NCBI GenBank assembly: GCA_913776795.1
Contig: CAJYRH010000522.1
Location: forward strand, 1-13,598
DNA length: 13,598 bases
From: an uncultured Pseudorhodoferax sp.
Lineage (GTDB): Bacteria; Pseudomonadota; Gammaproteobacteria; Burkholderiales; Burkholderiaceae
Direction of reading: 5' to 3'
Numbering within the stretch: position 1 is the stretch's first letter; the number at the start of each line of letters is the position of its first letter. The position numbers and the translations under genes were made by a program. The notes below the pieces were generated by a model. It searched no databases, was not told the DNA's origin, and worked only from the letters and a program-made list of their open reading frames with translations. Positions 1-6,622 of the stretch are shown here, piece after piece.

Positions 1-1252
1 TGCTCAGCTGGCCGTTGGCACGTGCCTGGACGCGCCAGTCCTGCGGCAGCGCCAGCTGCACGAACCCACCGAGCCGCGCGATGCTGTAGTCGCGCCGGGC
101 GCCCGGACGCACGGCCTCGAAATCGGCTTGGCCGCTGTTGCGCCCGCCCAGGCCCAGGTTGTGGACCAGGGCGATGTTCGCGCCAGCCGGCCAGGCACCG
201 CCCTGCTGCACCTGGTACTCCAGGCTCAGCGGCTGGACCGTGACGCTTTCGCCGGCGCCGCCGCACACGCCGGCCGGCAGGCCGGCAATCGCACAGTCGT
301 TCAGGTAGGCGCGCTGGTCCAGGCCCAGCACCACGCGCTGGTCGCGCTCGCCCTGGCGCGGCAGCAGCTTGGTCAGGCGCGTGCCCAGCACACGCCCGCG
401 GCCGTTGAACTGCAAAGCGCCCGCGGCGGTGCCGGTGGTGCCGCCATCCACGCTCGAGTACGCGCCGTACAGGTCCCAGGCCAGGCCCTGGCCATAGAAC
501 GGAATGCGGTAGCTGCCGCTGAACACCTTGACCTGGTCCACATGGTCGGGCGAAGTCTGGGCCTGCAGCATCAGCTGGTGGTCCCGGTCCCACAGCCCGA
601 AATTCTGGTAGGCCACGCCGACGCGGTACCAGCCTGTCTGGTGGTTGCCGGTGTTGTCCAGGCTGAGCGACCAGGCGCCCACCGCACGCTCGGTCACGTT
701 GATGCGTGCATCCACCTCGCCTTGCTGCTGGCCGGGCTCCAGCACCACGGCCAGCTGCTTGGCAGGGTTCTCGTTGGCCAGCTGGATCTGCGCGTCGAGC
801 CGCTGCACCTGTGGCGTGCGGCCCTCCACCAGCAGCGGCAGGCTGCGCCGGATGTTGGCCTCGCTGAACGCCTTGTTGCCCAGCACGACCACGCGTGCCA
901 CGCGCCCTTCCAGCACGCGCACCGTGACCACACCGCCGGCGCCGCGCTGCTCGGGCAGGTAGGCGACCACGGCGCCGTAGCCAGCCTGGCGGTATTGGTC
1001 CTGAACAGCCGCGGCGGCCTGCTGCAGCTCCGCCACGCTGCGCTCGCCCTTGAACTGCGCCAGCGCCGACTGCAACACCGCATCCGGCAGCAGGGTGTTG
1101 CCTTCGATCCGGAAGGCCGTCACGTCCATCCGTGTCGGCTGCGGCGCCGTCACTACGGCTGGCTGGGCTTGCGCAGAAGGCAGCGCGCCGGCGGCCGCCG
1201 CCATGCCGATCCATGCGCAAGCGCAGGCTTTTCCAATAATCGAAGTGCTCAT
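1..1252 (-). CDS. FhaC/ShlB-type two-partner secretion outer-membrane transporter (TpsB), N-terminal part, runs off left edge
   Basis: TpsB proteins are outer-membrane beta-barrels that export one large TpsA partner (haemolysin or filamentous adhesin) from the periplasm. Read on the minus strand, 417 codons are visible out of roughly 550-600 usual for the family. Residues 1-29 look like a signal peptide: hydrophobic AWIGMAAAAGAL, then SAQAQ with a likely cut after AQA. POTRA 1 spans about 44-118 (FRIEGNTLLPDAVL, then VVTVRVLEGRV). POTRA 2 spans about 119-188 (VVVLGNKAFSEANIRRSL, ending DARINVTE). Alternating barrel strands begin near 192 (WSLSLDNTGNHQTGWYRVG). The window cuts the gene just before where the family's conserved loop-6 motif would be expected, so that motif cannot be checked. 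The start at 1252 is chosen because it begins a good signal peptide; an in-frame ATG at 1294 would add 14 residues and spoil it. Neither has a clear ribosome site. The gene diverges from the T6SS operon and its TpsA partner is not visible. The family call is firm; the exported substrate is unknown. Confidence 0.9.
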   Translation of the reverse strand, partial: MSTSIIGKACACAWIGMAAAAGALPSAQAQPAVVTAPQPTRMDVTAFRIEGNTLLPDAVLQSALAQFKGERSVAELQQAAAAVQDQYRQAGYGAVVAYLPEQRGAGGVVTVRVLEGRVARVVVLGNKAFSEANIRRSLPLLVEGRTPQVQRLDAQIQLANENPAKQLAVVLEPGQQQGEVDARINVTERAVGAWSLSLDNTGNHQTGWYRVGVAYQNFGLWDRDHQLMLQAQTSPDHVDQVKVFSGSYRIPFYGQGLAWDLYGAYSSVDGGTTGTAAGALQFNGRGRVLGTRLTKLLPRQGERDQRVVLGLDQRAYLNDCAIAGLPAGVCGGAGESVTVQPLSLEYQVQQGGAWPAGANIALVHNLGLGGRNSGQADFEAVRPGARRDYSIARLGGFVQLALPQDWRVQARANGQLS

Positions 1253-1519
1253 TGCGCGCCCGAAAACAAGATAATGTGCGCCAGCATTTTCCATTCCGTT
1301 GTATACAAAACAATAGGCGGACTTCATTTGTTTTTTTGCAGCTGAAGCCGCCTGCATTCCACTTTCAAAAAATTTAAGGAACGCTGTGTGCAGAGTGTTA
1401 CATTGAAAGGCTAGACTGGCTAGGCCCGCTCTTGAAGATAAGCCACTTTGCCTTCAAGCCATGGCAGGCATGGGCTGACTGATTCACTCCACCAAGAATC
1501 TCTTCGACGGTTTTGCCAC
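1253..1519. promoter_or_regulatory. Divergent intergenic region between the transporter gene and tssA
   Basis: This 267-nt gap is markedly more AT-rich than the rest of the window, with runs TTTTTTT at 1330-1336 and CAAAAAATTTAAGG around 1366-1379, as expected for a promoter region serving both directions. No -35/-10 pair with good matches and spacing was found on either strand, so no promoter is assigned. An imperfect hairpin lies in the tssA leader: AGCCATG (1457-1463) pairs with CATGGGCT (1469-1476), with one bulged base and a 5-nt loop, 43 nt upstream of the chosen tssA start. No RNA gene or further ORF of interest was seen. Confidence 0.5.
1299..1308. promoter_or_regulatory. Perfect 10-bp palindrome TTGTATACAA, candidate operator
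   Basis: TTGTATACAA equals its own reverse complement. It sits 47-56 nt upstream of the chosen transporter start, where a regulator could block or activate that gene. Operators of the TNGTNNNACNA type are known for FCD-subfamily GntR regulators, and this sequence fits that pattern. No regulator gene lies in the window, and a single 10-mer in an AT-rich region can arise by chance, so this is only a candidate. Confidence 0.3.
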
Positions 1520-2545
1520 ATGGACATGCAGGTGATCGACGTCTGGCTTGAGCCCCTGGAGGGTGATGCTTGCGGTCCGGACATGGAATACGACCCGAGT
1601 TTCATGGAATTGGAGCAGGCGGTCGCGGGTAAACCGGAGACGCAGTTCGGTCCGGCCGAAGCGCCCGATTGGCCGCGCAGCCGGGACCTGGCACAGGAGC
1701 TGTTCGGACAAACGCGCGACCTTCGCGTGGCCATGCACTGGACGCGCGCCATGGTCCATCTGGAGGGTCTGGAGGGCTTGCCGCCGGGCCTGGCGCTGCT
1801 GACGGGATGGCTGGGCCGCTACTGGGACGAATTGCACCCCAGGCCCGACCCGGACGACGGCGATGCGTTCGCGCGCCTGAGCGTGCTGGCCAGCCTGGAC
1901 GCGCTCGGCGGACTGCTGGGCGACGTGCGCCAGGCCCCGCTCGTCGTCGACCGGCGCCTGTCCGCGCTGCGGGTGCGCACCGTCGAGATCGCCCGCGAAA
2001 AGCTGGCCGCACGGGCCGACGAGCCGGTCCTGTCCCGTGGCCAGATCGAAGGCACATTGCGCGACCTGCCCGACCTGGCGGCGCGGCTGGAAGCGGCCGT
2101 CGGCGAGGCCTTGCGCCAGCTCAAGGCGCTGCACACGCTCATCGACGAGCGCTTCGGCGCCGGCCAGGGGCCGGAGCTCAAGAACCTGCGCGACATGCTG
2201 CAGGGCATCCAGACGGTCCTGCCCCAGACCGACGGCGGCGCCGAGCCGACGGAAGATGAGGCGCCCCCCGATCGGCCGACCGCTGCCCCCATAGCATCCG
2301 GCCGCGGCGGAGTATCCGCGGTGGAAAGCCGCGAGGATGCCGTCCGTGCCATTCAATTGGTGTGCGCTTATCTCGACCGCCACGAGCCCACCAATCCGGC
2401 GCAATTACTCCTGCGCCGCGCGGAACGTTTGATCGACAAGGATTTTCTGCAGCTCGTGCGCGACCTGGCGCCCGACGCATTGAATGAGGTCGCCAAAATC
2501 CTCGGCGTGGATCCAGAAACTGTCAGGGATTCGGGTTCCTACTGA
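1520..2545 (+). CDS. tssA: T6SS protein TssA (ImpA family)
   Basis: TssA proteins contact the baseplate and the distal end of the growing tail and help organise tube and sheath polymerisation in the cytoplasm. The product is 341 residues. The N-terminal ImpA_N domain spans about 8-120, with the typical opening LEPLEGDACGPDMEYDPSF, then DWPRSRDLAQELFGQTRDLR and RYWDELHP. A low-complexity linker rich in Asp, Glu and Pro lies near 249-276. The C-terminal block contains SREDAVRAIQLVCAYLDRHE and LLLRRAERLIDKDFLQLVRD, characteristic of the short TssA class. The start at 1520 gives the family's usual N-terminus; the frame is open upstream to a TTG at 1448, but those 24 residues are not TssA-like. 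An ATG at 1526 is an almost equal choice. The ribosome site is weak for all of them. It is the first gene of the + strand operon, 80 nt before tssB. The assignment is secure; the exact start is less so. Confidence 0.92.
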   Translation: MDMQVIDVWLEPLEGDACGPDMEYDPSFMELEQAVAGKPETQFGPAEAPDWPRSRDLAQELFGQTRDLRVAMHWTRAMVHLEGLEGLPPGLALLTGWLGRYWDELHPRPDPDDGDAFARLSVLASLDALGGLLGDVRQAPLVVDRRLSALRVRTVEIAREKLAARADEPVLSRGQIEGTLRDLPDLAARLEAAVGEALRQLKALHTLIDERFGAGQGPELKNLRDMLQGIQTVLPQTDGGAEPTEDEAPPDRPTAAPIASGRGGVSAVESREDAVRAIQLVCAYLDRHEPTNPAQLLLRRAERLIDKDFLQLVRDLAPDALNEVAKILGVDPETVRDSGSY

Positions 2546-2625
2546 TTAATGTGCCGGTATGGGCACTTGACACTGCATTAATTCATCGGCCGAGCTTGGC
2601 TTGGTTAACCTAGCGGAGAGTCAGC
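2546..2625 (+). promoter_or_regulatory. tssA-tssB spacer with a small hairpin and the tssB ribosome site
   Basis: Just after the tssA stop, GTGCC (2551-2555) pairs perfectly with GGCAC (2562-2566) across a 6-nt loop, flanked by two ATTAAT copies (2545-2550 and 2577-2582). A further perfect palindrome GGTTAACC lies at 2603-2610. A TTGACA box at 2567-2572 has no -10 partner at 15-19 nt. The strong ribosome site GGAGAG (2615-2620) stands 5 nt before the tssB ATG. The hairpin may stabilise or punctuate the mRNA; with only 5 pairs and no following T-run it is not a convincing terminator. Confidence 0.35.
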
Positions 2626-3123
2626 ATGGGCAGTAGCCAGAAATTCATTGCACGCAATCGTGCGCCACGTGTTCAGATTGAATACGATGTGGAACTCTAC
2701 GGCGCGGAGAAAAAGATCCAGCTGCCGTTCGTCATGGGCGTGATGGCCGACCTGGCGGGCAAACCCGAGGATCCGCTGCCCCCGGTGGCCGACCGCAAGT
2801 TCCTGGAGTTCGATGTCGACAACTTCGACACCCGCATGAAGGCCATGAAGCCGCGGGTGGCGTTCACGGTGCCCAACACGCTGACCGGCGAGGGCAACCT
2901 GTCCATCGACCTGACGTTCGAGAACATGGACGACTTCTCGCCGGCGTCCATCGCCGCGAAGTCCGAGGGCCTCAAGCAGTTGCTCGAAGCGCGCCAGCAG
3001 CTGTCCAACCTGGTCACCTACATGGACGGCAAGGGCGGCGCCGAGGAGCTGATCGCCAAGGTGCTCGCCGATCCCGCGCTGCTCGCCTCCCTGTCCGCCT
3101 CGGCCAAGCCGAGCGAGGCCTGA
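2626..3123 (+). CDS. tssB: T6SS contractile sheath small subunit TssB (VipA)
   Basis: TssB pairs with TssC to build the helical cytoplasmic sheath that contracts to drive the Hcp tube out of the cell. The 165-residue product matches the family length. The family signature begins at about residue 15 (RVQIEYDVELYGAEKKIQLP, then FVMGVMADLAG). It continues with EFDVDNFDTRMKAMKPRV, and the C-terminal half is helical and charged (LKQLLEARQQLSNLVTYMDG), the region that packs against TssC. The ATG follows a strong GGAGAG with 5-nt spacing. The gene lies 32 nt before tssC, as usual for this pair. In TagJ-containing systems TssB is also the reported docking site for TagJ, whose gene is further down this operon. 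No oddity was seen. Confidence 0.97.
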   Translation: MGSSQKFIARNRAPRVQIEYDVELYGAEKKIQLPFVMGVMADLAGKPEDPLPPVADRKFLEFDVDNFDTRMKAMKPRVAFTVPNTLTGEGNLSIDLTFENMDDFSPASIAAKSEGLKQLLEARQQLSNLVTYMDGKGGAEELIAKVLADPALLASLSASAKPSEA

Positions 3124-3155
3124 ACCCCTACCCACAAGGCATCCGGAGCACCTTC

Positions 3156-4646
3156 ATGGCCGAACTGCAACAAACTGGCGCCGCGTTCGAGGGCGTCACC
3201 GTCGAGGGCAACGACTTCGCGTCGCTGCTGAGCAAGGAATTCAAGCCCAAGTCCGACGAGGCGCGCTCGGCGGTCGAGGCCGCGGTGCAGACGCTGGCAG
3301 CCCAGGCGCTGACCAACGCCAAGCTCATCAGCAGCAACACCGTGGCCAGCATCGAATCGATGATCGCCGCGATCGACCGCAAACTGTCCGAGCAGCTCAA
3401 CCTGATCCTGCACCACGCCGACTTCCAGAAGCTCGAATCGGCCTGGCGCGGGCTGCACTACATGGTCAACAACACGGAGACCGACGAGCAGCTGAAGATC
3501 CGCGTGATGTCCATCTCCAAGCAGGACCTGGGCAAGACACTCAAACGCTACAAGGGCACGGCCTGGGACCAGTCGCCGCTCTTCAAGAAGCTGTATGAAG
3601 AGGAGTACGGCCAGTTCGGCGGCGAACCGTTCGGCGCCATCGTCGGCGACTACCACTTCGACCACTCGCCACCCGATGTCGAACTGCTCGGCGAGATGTC
3701 CAAGATCGCCGCGGCCGCGCACGCGCCCTTCATCACCGGCGCCGCGCCGACCGTGATGCAGATGGATTCGTGGGGCGAGCTGGCCAACCCGCGCGACCTC
3801 ACCAAGATCTTCAGCACGCCCGAGTACGCCGCCTGGCGCTCGCTGCGCGAGAGCGACGACGCACGCTACCTGGCGATGTGCATGCCGCGCTTCCTGGGAC
3901 GGTTGCCCTACGGCCCGAAGACGTCGCCGATCGACGCCTTCAATTTCGAGGAAGACACGGTCGGCGCCGACCACGACAAGTACAGCTGGTGCAACGCGGC
4001 CTACGCCATGGCCACGAACATCAACCGCTCGTTCAAGCTGTACGGCTGGTGCTCGCGCATCCGCGGCATCGAGTCCGGCGGCGCGGTCGAGAACCTGCCC
4101 ACCCACAGCTTCCCGACAGACGACGGCGGGGTGGACATGAAGTGCCCGACCGAGATCGCCATTTCCGACCGCCGCGAAGCGGAGCTCAGCAAGGCGGGCT
4201 TCCTGGCGATGATCCACCGCAAGAACTCCGACTTCGCGGCCTTCATCGGCGGCCAGTCGCTGCAAAAGCCTGCGGAGTACGACGACCCGGACGCCACCGC
4301 CAACGCCTCGCTGGCCGCGCGCCTGCCCTACCTGTTCGCCTGCAACCGCTTCGCCCACTACCTCAAGTGCATGGTGCGCGACATGGTGGGCTCGTTCAAG
4401 TCGCGCGACGCGATGGAGCGCTGGCTGAACGAATGGATCATGGCCTACGTCGATGGCGATCCGACCAACTCGAGCGAGACCACCAAGTCCCAGCGCCCGC
4501 TGTCGGCCGCCGAGGTCGTGGTCGAGGAGGTCGAAGGCGCACCTGGCTACTACCAGTCCAAGTTCTTCCTCAAGCCGCACTACCAGCTCGAAGGCCTGAC
4601 CGTTTCGCTGCGACTGGTATCCAAGCTGCCGAGCGAGAAGGGTTGA
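3156..4646 (+). CDS. tssC: T6SS contractile sheath large subunit TssC (VipB)
   Basis: TssC forms the outer layer and core of the contractile sheath together with TssB; the contracted form is the substrate of the ClpV ATPase. The product is 496 residues, the normal family length. Recognisable blocks are LESAWRGLHYMVNNTETDEQ at about 93-112, FGAIVGDYHFDHSPPDVE, a central ITGAAPTVMQMDSW, PRFLGRLPYGPKTSPIDAFN, and a C-terminal part with ARLPYLFACNRFAHYLKCM. The final residues (YYQSKFFLKPHYQLEGL, then SLRLVSKLP) are the typical end of the family. The start ATG has GGAG about 8 nt upstream. It follows tssB closely and is followed by a 101-nt gap before hcp. Nothing appears truncated or frameshifted. 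Confidence 0.97.
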   Translation: MAELQQTGAAFEGVTVEGNDFASLLSKEFKPKSDEARSAVEAAVQTLAAQALTNAKLISSNTVASIESMIAAIDRKLSEQLNLILHHADFQKLESAWRGLHYMVNNTETDEQLKIRVMSISKQDLGKTLKRYKGTAWDQSPLFKKLYEEEYGQFGGEPFGAIVGDYHFDHSPPDVELLGEMSKIAAAAHAPFITGAAPTVMQMDSWGELANPRDLTKIFSTPEYAAWRSLRESDDARYLAMCMPRFLGRLPYGPKTSPIDAFNFEEDTVGADHDKYSWCNAAYAMATNINRSFKLYGWCSRIRGIESGGAVENLPTHSFPTDDGGVDMKCPTEIAISDRREAELSKAGFLAMIHRKNSDFAAFIGGQSLQKPAEYDDPDATANASLAARLPYLFACNRFAHYLKCMVRDMVGSFKSRDAMERWLNEWIMAYVDGDPTNSSETTKSQRPLSAAEVVVEEVEGAPGYYQSKFFLKPHYQLEGLTVSLRLVSKLPSEKG

Positions 4647-4747
4647 GGACTGCCCGGAACAGCCCTCGTGTTGTGTGTTGACCGTTAGACCAATCGCTGT
4701 ATCTGCCACGGCCCGTGCGGGCGTAGGCACCAACCAAAGGAAATGAC
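4647..4747 (+). promoter_or_regulatory. tssC-hcp spacer: weak promoter candidate and strong hcp ribosome site
   Basis: At 101 nt this is one of the longer gaps in the operon and precedes the gene expected to be most highly expressed. A TTGACC box (4678-4683) is followed 16 nt later by TATCTG (4700-4705), a poor -10 match, so an internal promoter is only possible. GCCC/GGGC around 4712-4723 can form a short stem. The purine-rich AAAGGAAATGAC directly before the hcp ATG is the best ribosome site in this part of the operon and agrees with high Hcp synthesis. Confidence 0.25.
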
Positions 4748-5287
4748 ATGCCAGGAAACGCTTTCATCAAGTTCAAGGGCGTCGACAAGGGAGAGTCGAT
4801 GGCCGAGACCCATCCGGGCAAATCCGGCTGGAACGAAATCACCGACTGGAGCTGGGACATCGAGGCCGAGACGAGCTTCCTGAAGGGCAGCGGCGCGGCG
4901 GTGGGCAAGCCCACGCCGGGCACCTTCTCGATCACCCATCCCTATGACACGGCCTCGCCCGCGATCATGAACCGCATCGTGCTGGGCACGCACTTCGCCG
5001 AGGTGCAGGTCGTCATGCTCAAGCAGACCGGCGCAGCAGATGGCAAGGGCGAGATCTACTTCGGCGTGCAGATGCGCTCGGTCTTCATCACCAAGGTGTC
5101 GAGCAAGGGCGGCGAGGACGGCTCGGTCACCCAGGACGTGGAGTTCGTGTTCAAGGACATCGCGCTGGGCTACCGCCCGCAGAAGCAGGACGGCGGCCTG
5201 GACGTCCAGATGAACTTCGGCTGGGACATCGCCAAGATGACCACCGACGGCATCACCGCGCCGGACATCAAGAACTTGAAGGGCTGA
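4748..5287 (+). CDS. hcp: T6SS tube protein Hcp (canonical copy)
   Basis: Hcp hexamers stack into the inner tube that is fired out of the cell and can carry small effectors in its lumen. The 179-residue product carries the family pattern. Its N-terminal strand is AFIKFKGVDKGES, followed by WNEITDWSWDIEAE (about 28-41). Next come GTFSITHPYDTASPAIMNRI and a central pair of strands (FGVQMRSVFITKVSSKGGED). The C-terminal signature is DVEFVFKDIALGYRPQ and then FGWDIAK near 157-163. It is slightly longer than many Hcp proteins (about 160-170) because of a roughly 16-residue tail after the FGWDI motif (TTDGITAPDIKNLKG). No separate toxin domain is fused. It occupies the usual hcp position after tssC and has the strongest ribosome site nearby. 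It is the most likely of the three copies to be the main tube protein. Confidence 0.95.
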   Translation: MPGNAFIKFKGVDKGESMAETHPGKSGWNEITDWSWDIEAETSFLKGSGAAVGKPTPGTFSITHPYDTASPAIMNRIVLGTHFAEVQVVMLKQTGAADGKGEIYFGVQMRSVFITKVSSKGGEDGSVTQDVEFVFKDIALGYRPQKQDGGLDVQMNFGWDIAKMTTDGITAPDIKNLKG

Positions 5288-5307
5288 GCCGCTGCACGCG
5301 CAGACCG

Positions 5308-5330
5308 GGGTCGGCGCGCGCCGCTGACCC
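5308..5330 (+). promoter_or_regulatory. GC-rich hairpin directly after hcp, possible transcript stabiliser or attenuator
   Basis: GGGTC (5308-5312) pairs with GACCC (5326-5330), and between them GGCGCGCGCC (5313-5322) is a perfect palindrome that extends the stem, with a 3-nt bulge (GCT) on the right arm. The hairpin starts 20 nt after the hcp stop codon. It lacks a T-run, so it is not a classic intrinsic terminator. A 3' hairpin here would fit differential expression of the first hcp over the genes behind it, but that is inference. Confidence 0.35.
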
Positions 5331-5354
5331 TCCCTTCGGCCGCCTGGTCCTGCC

Positions 5355-5924
5355 ATGTCCACCCAAATCTTCCTCTACCTCGACGTGCACGGCCGGGCCA
5401 TCGCCGGAGAAGGCTCGACCGCCGGCTACGAGGGCGAGATCGAGATCGAGAGCTTCTCCTTCGACCTGGGCGAGGAATCGAGTGCGTCCAAGGACAAGAC
5501 CGAGGAGGCCTACCGCCAGGCCGTGTACCAGGCCAGCAAGGACGGAAAGCCGCCGCCCAAGAAGCCCGCACAGTCCGCGGGCAACACGCTCAGCATCACC
5601 AAGTTCTACGACAAGTCGTCGACCAACCTGGCCCGCTACCTGGCCAATGGCGCCCGCTTCGACGAAGCGCGCCTGACCGTCGACCACCACCTCATCTCCG
5701 GGGGCGCCAAGATCGCCAACCCGGCGCTGACCGTGACCCTGTTCAACGGCCAGATCAAGGACCTGAACCTGAGCCTGTCGGACAGCGACAAGTCGGCCAA
5801 GCTCATGGAGACCATCAAGCTGTCCTACCGCAAGATCGAGGTCGTCTACTACAAGTCCAGCCGCAAGGACCGCACCGCGCGCAGCGCGAACTTCGTCTTC
5901 AGCCACGACCTGGACAAGAAGTGA
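5355..5924 (+). CDS. Hcp-like protein, second paralogue with Lys-rich insertion
   Basis: This 189-residue protein has the Hcp fold pattern: an N-terminal strand IFLYLDVHGRAIAGE, then GYEGEIEIESFSFDLGE (25-41). A core follows with LSITKFYDKSSTNLARYLAN (79-98) and ARLTVDHHL (105-113). The later strands are ALTVTLFNGQIKDLNLSL and ETIKLSYRKIEVVYYKSS. Its ending (NFVFSHDLDKK) replaces the FGWDI-type end of the first copy. Residues about 43-77 are an insertion rich in Lys, Pro and Ala (KDKTEEAYRQAVYQASKDGK, then PPPKKPAQ), in the region where Hcp proteins have a variable extended loop. It lies 67 nt after hcp and 61 nt before the third paralogue; the ribosome site is weak. It is clearly different in sequence from the neighbouring Hcp, so this is not a recent duplication. 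It may form part of the tube, cap it, or carry cargo; the sequence alone cannot decide. Confidence 0.85.
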   Translation: MSTQIFLYLDVHGRAIAGEGSTAGYEGEIEIESFSFDLGEESSASKDKTEEAYRQAVYQASKDGKPPPKKPAQSAGNTLSITKFYDKSSTNLARYLANGARFDEARLTVDHHLISGGAKIANPALTVTLFNGQIKDLNLSLSDSDKSAKLMETIKLSYRKIEVVYYKSSRKDRTARSANFVFSHDLDKK

Positions 5925-5985
5925 CGGCTGACAGAGCGCACCGACCGACCCGACCGAACGCACCGCCACGCCCCGAGGCATCGCC

Positions 5986-6585
5986 ATGTCATCGCTGCTG
6001 TTTCTCCAACTGATCGACAAGGGCGGCAGCCTCGTGAAGGGCGAGGTCGAAGCCGAAGGCCATGCGCACTGGATCGAGGTCGAGGGCTGCAGCTGGGACA
6101 TGTCGCAGCGCGACGAGCTGCAGGGCACCGTCGCAGGCAAGGCCGCCAACTACGCCAGGCCCAAGACCTTCAGCTTCAGCAAGGCGCCCGACAGTTCGAC
6201 CACGCGCATGATGCAGGCCCAGGTCGAAGACCTGCTGTTCCAGCGCGCCGACTTCCACCTCTTCGAGGAACTCGAGGGTTCGGCCGAGGACACCGGCGGC
6301 ATCTTCGACCTCACCATCACGCTGACGGACGTGCGCGTCAAGAGCTACAAGCTGACCGCCAGCAGCGACGACAAGGCCGTCACGCTGAAGGAAGAGTGGG
6401 AACTCGACTACGGCGACATCACTTTCAAGCACAAGAACGCCGGCGCGAACGTGACCATCGAGAAGCCGGCCGAGCCGCCCACGCCGCCCGACAAGGGCAA
6501 GCCGGACGCGTCCGGCGCCACCGGCGGTGCATCCGGCGGCCAGGGCGGTGGCAGCGACTTCCTGACGCCTCTGGGCAGCATCTGA
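5986..6585 (+). CDS. Divergent Hcp-like protein, third paralogue with Pro/Gly-rich C-terminal tail
   Basis: The first about 158 residues follow the Hcp strand order: LLFLQLIDKGGSLVKGEVEA, then HWIEVEGCSWDMSQRDE (28-44), TFSFSKAPDSSTTRMMQAQV (61-80), and FDLTITLTDVRVKSYKLTAS. They end with KEEWELDYGDITFKHKN. It is more distant from the other two than they are from standard Hcp. From residue 160 it carries a 40-residue tail of low complexity (EKPAEPPTPPDKGKP, then ASGATGGASGGQGGGSDF) ending DFLTPLGSI, which lacks any recognisable enzyme domain. GAGG lies 7 nt before the ATG. It is followed after 37 nt by the zinc-ribbon gene. A flexible linker with a short hydrophobic end is the sort of structure that can dock a partner, but this is inference. 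The Hcp-family call is reasonably sure; its role is not known. Confidence 0.8.
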   Translation: MSSLLFLQLIDKGGSLVKGEVEAEGHAHWIEVEGCSWDMSQRDELQGTVAGKAANYARPKTFSFSKAPDSSTTRMMQAQVEDLLFQRADFHLFEELEGSAEDTGGIFDLTITLTDVRVKSYKLTASSDDKAVTLKEEWELDYGDITFKHKNAGANVTIEKPAEPPTPPDKGKPDASGATGGASGGQGGGSDFLTPLGSI

Positions 6586-6622
6586 CACTGCCGCGCCCAC
6601 GCATGCACGAGACCCAACGGCC

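Noticed and set aside
128..1345. Plus-strand 405-codon open frame at the left end
   Set aside because: It is the antisense shadow of the FhaC/ShlB-type transporter, whose minus-strand translation shows signal peptide, POTRA domains and barrel strands.
1448..1519. Upstream TTG start that would lengthen TssA by 24 residues
   Set aside because: The added residues do not resemble the TssA N-terminus, while the ATG at 1520 gives the expected LEPLEGDACGPDMEYDP opening at the usual distance.
2561..2576. Sigma-54-like -24/-12 element GGCAC...TGC upstream of tssB
   Set aside because: The GG-to-GC spacing is 11 nt rather than the strict 10, and no other good GG-N10-GC element was found in the operon spacers.
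2567..2595. Perfect -35 box TTGACA before tssB
   Set aside because: No -10-like hexamer lies 15-19 nt downstream; the sequence there is GC-rich.
6463..6582. C-terminal effector domain fused to the third Hcp-like protein
   Set aside because: The extension is only about 40 residues of Pro/Gly-rich sequence without conserved catalytic residues, unlike known fused-Hcp toxins.
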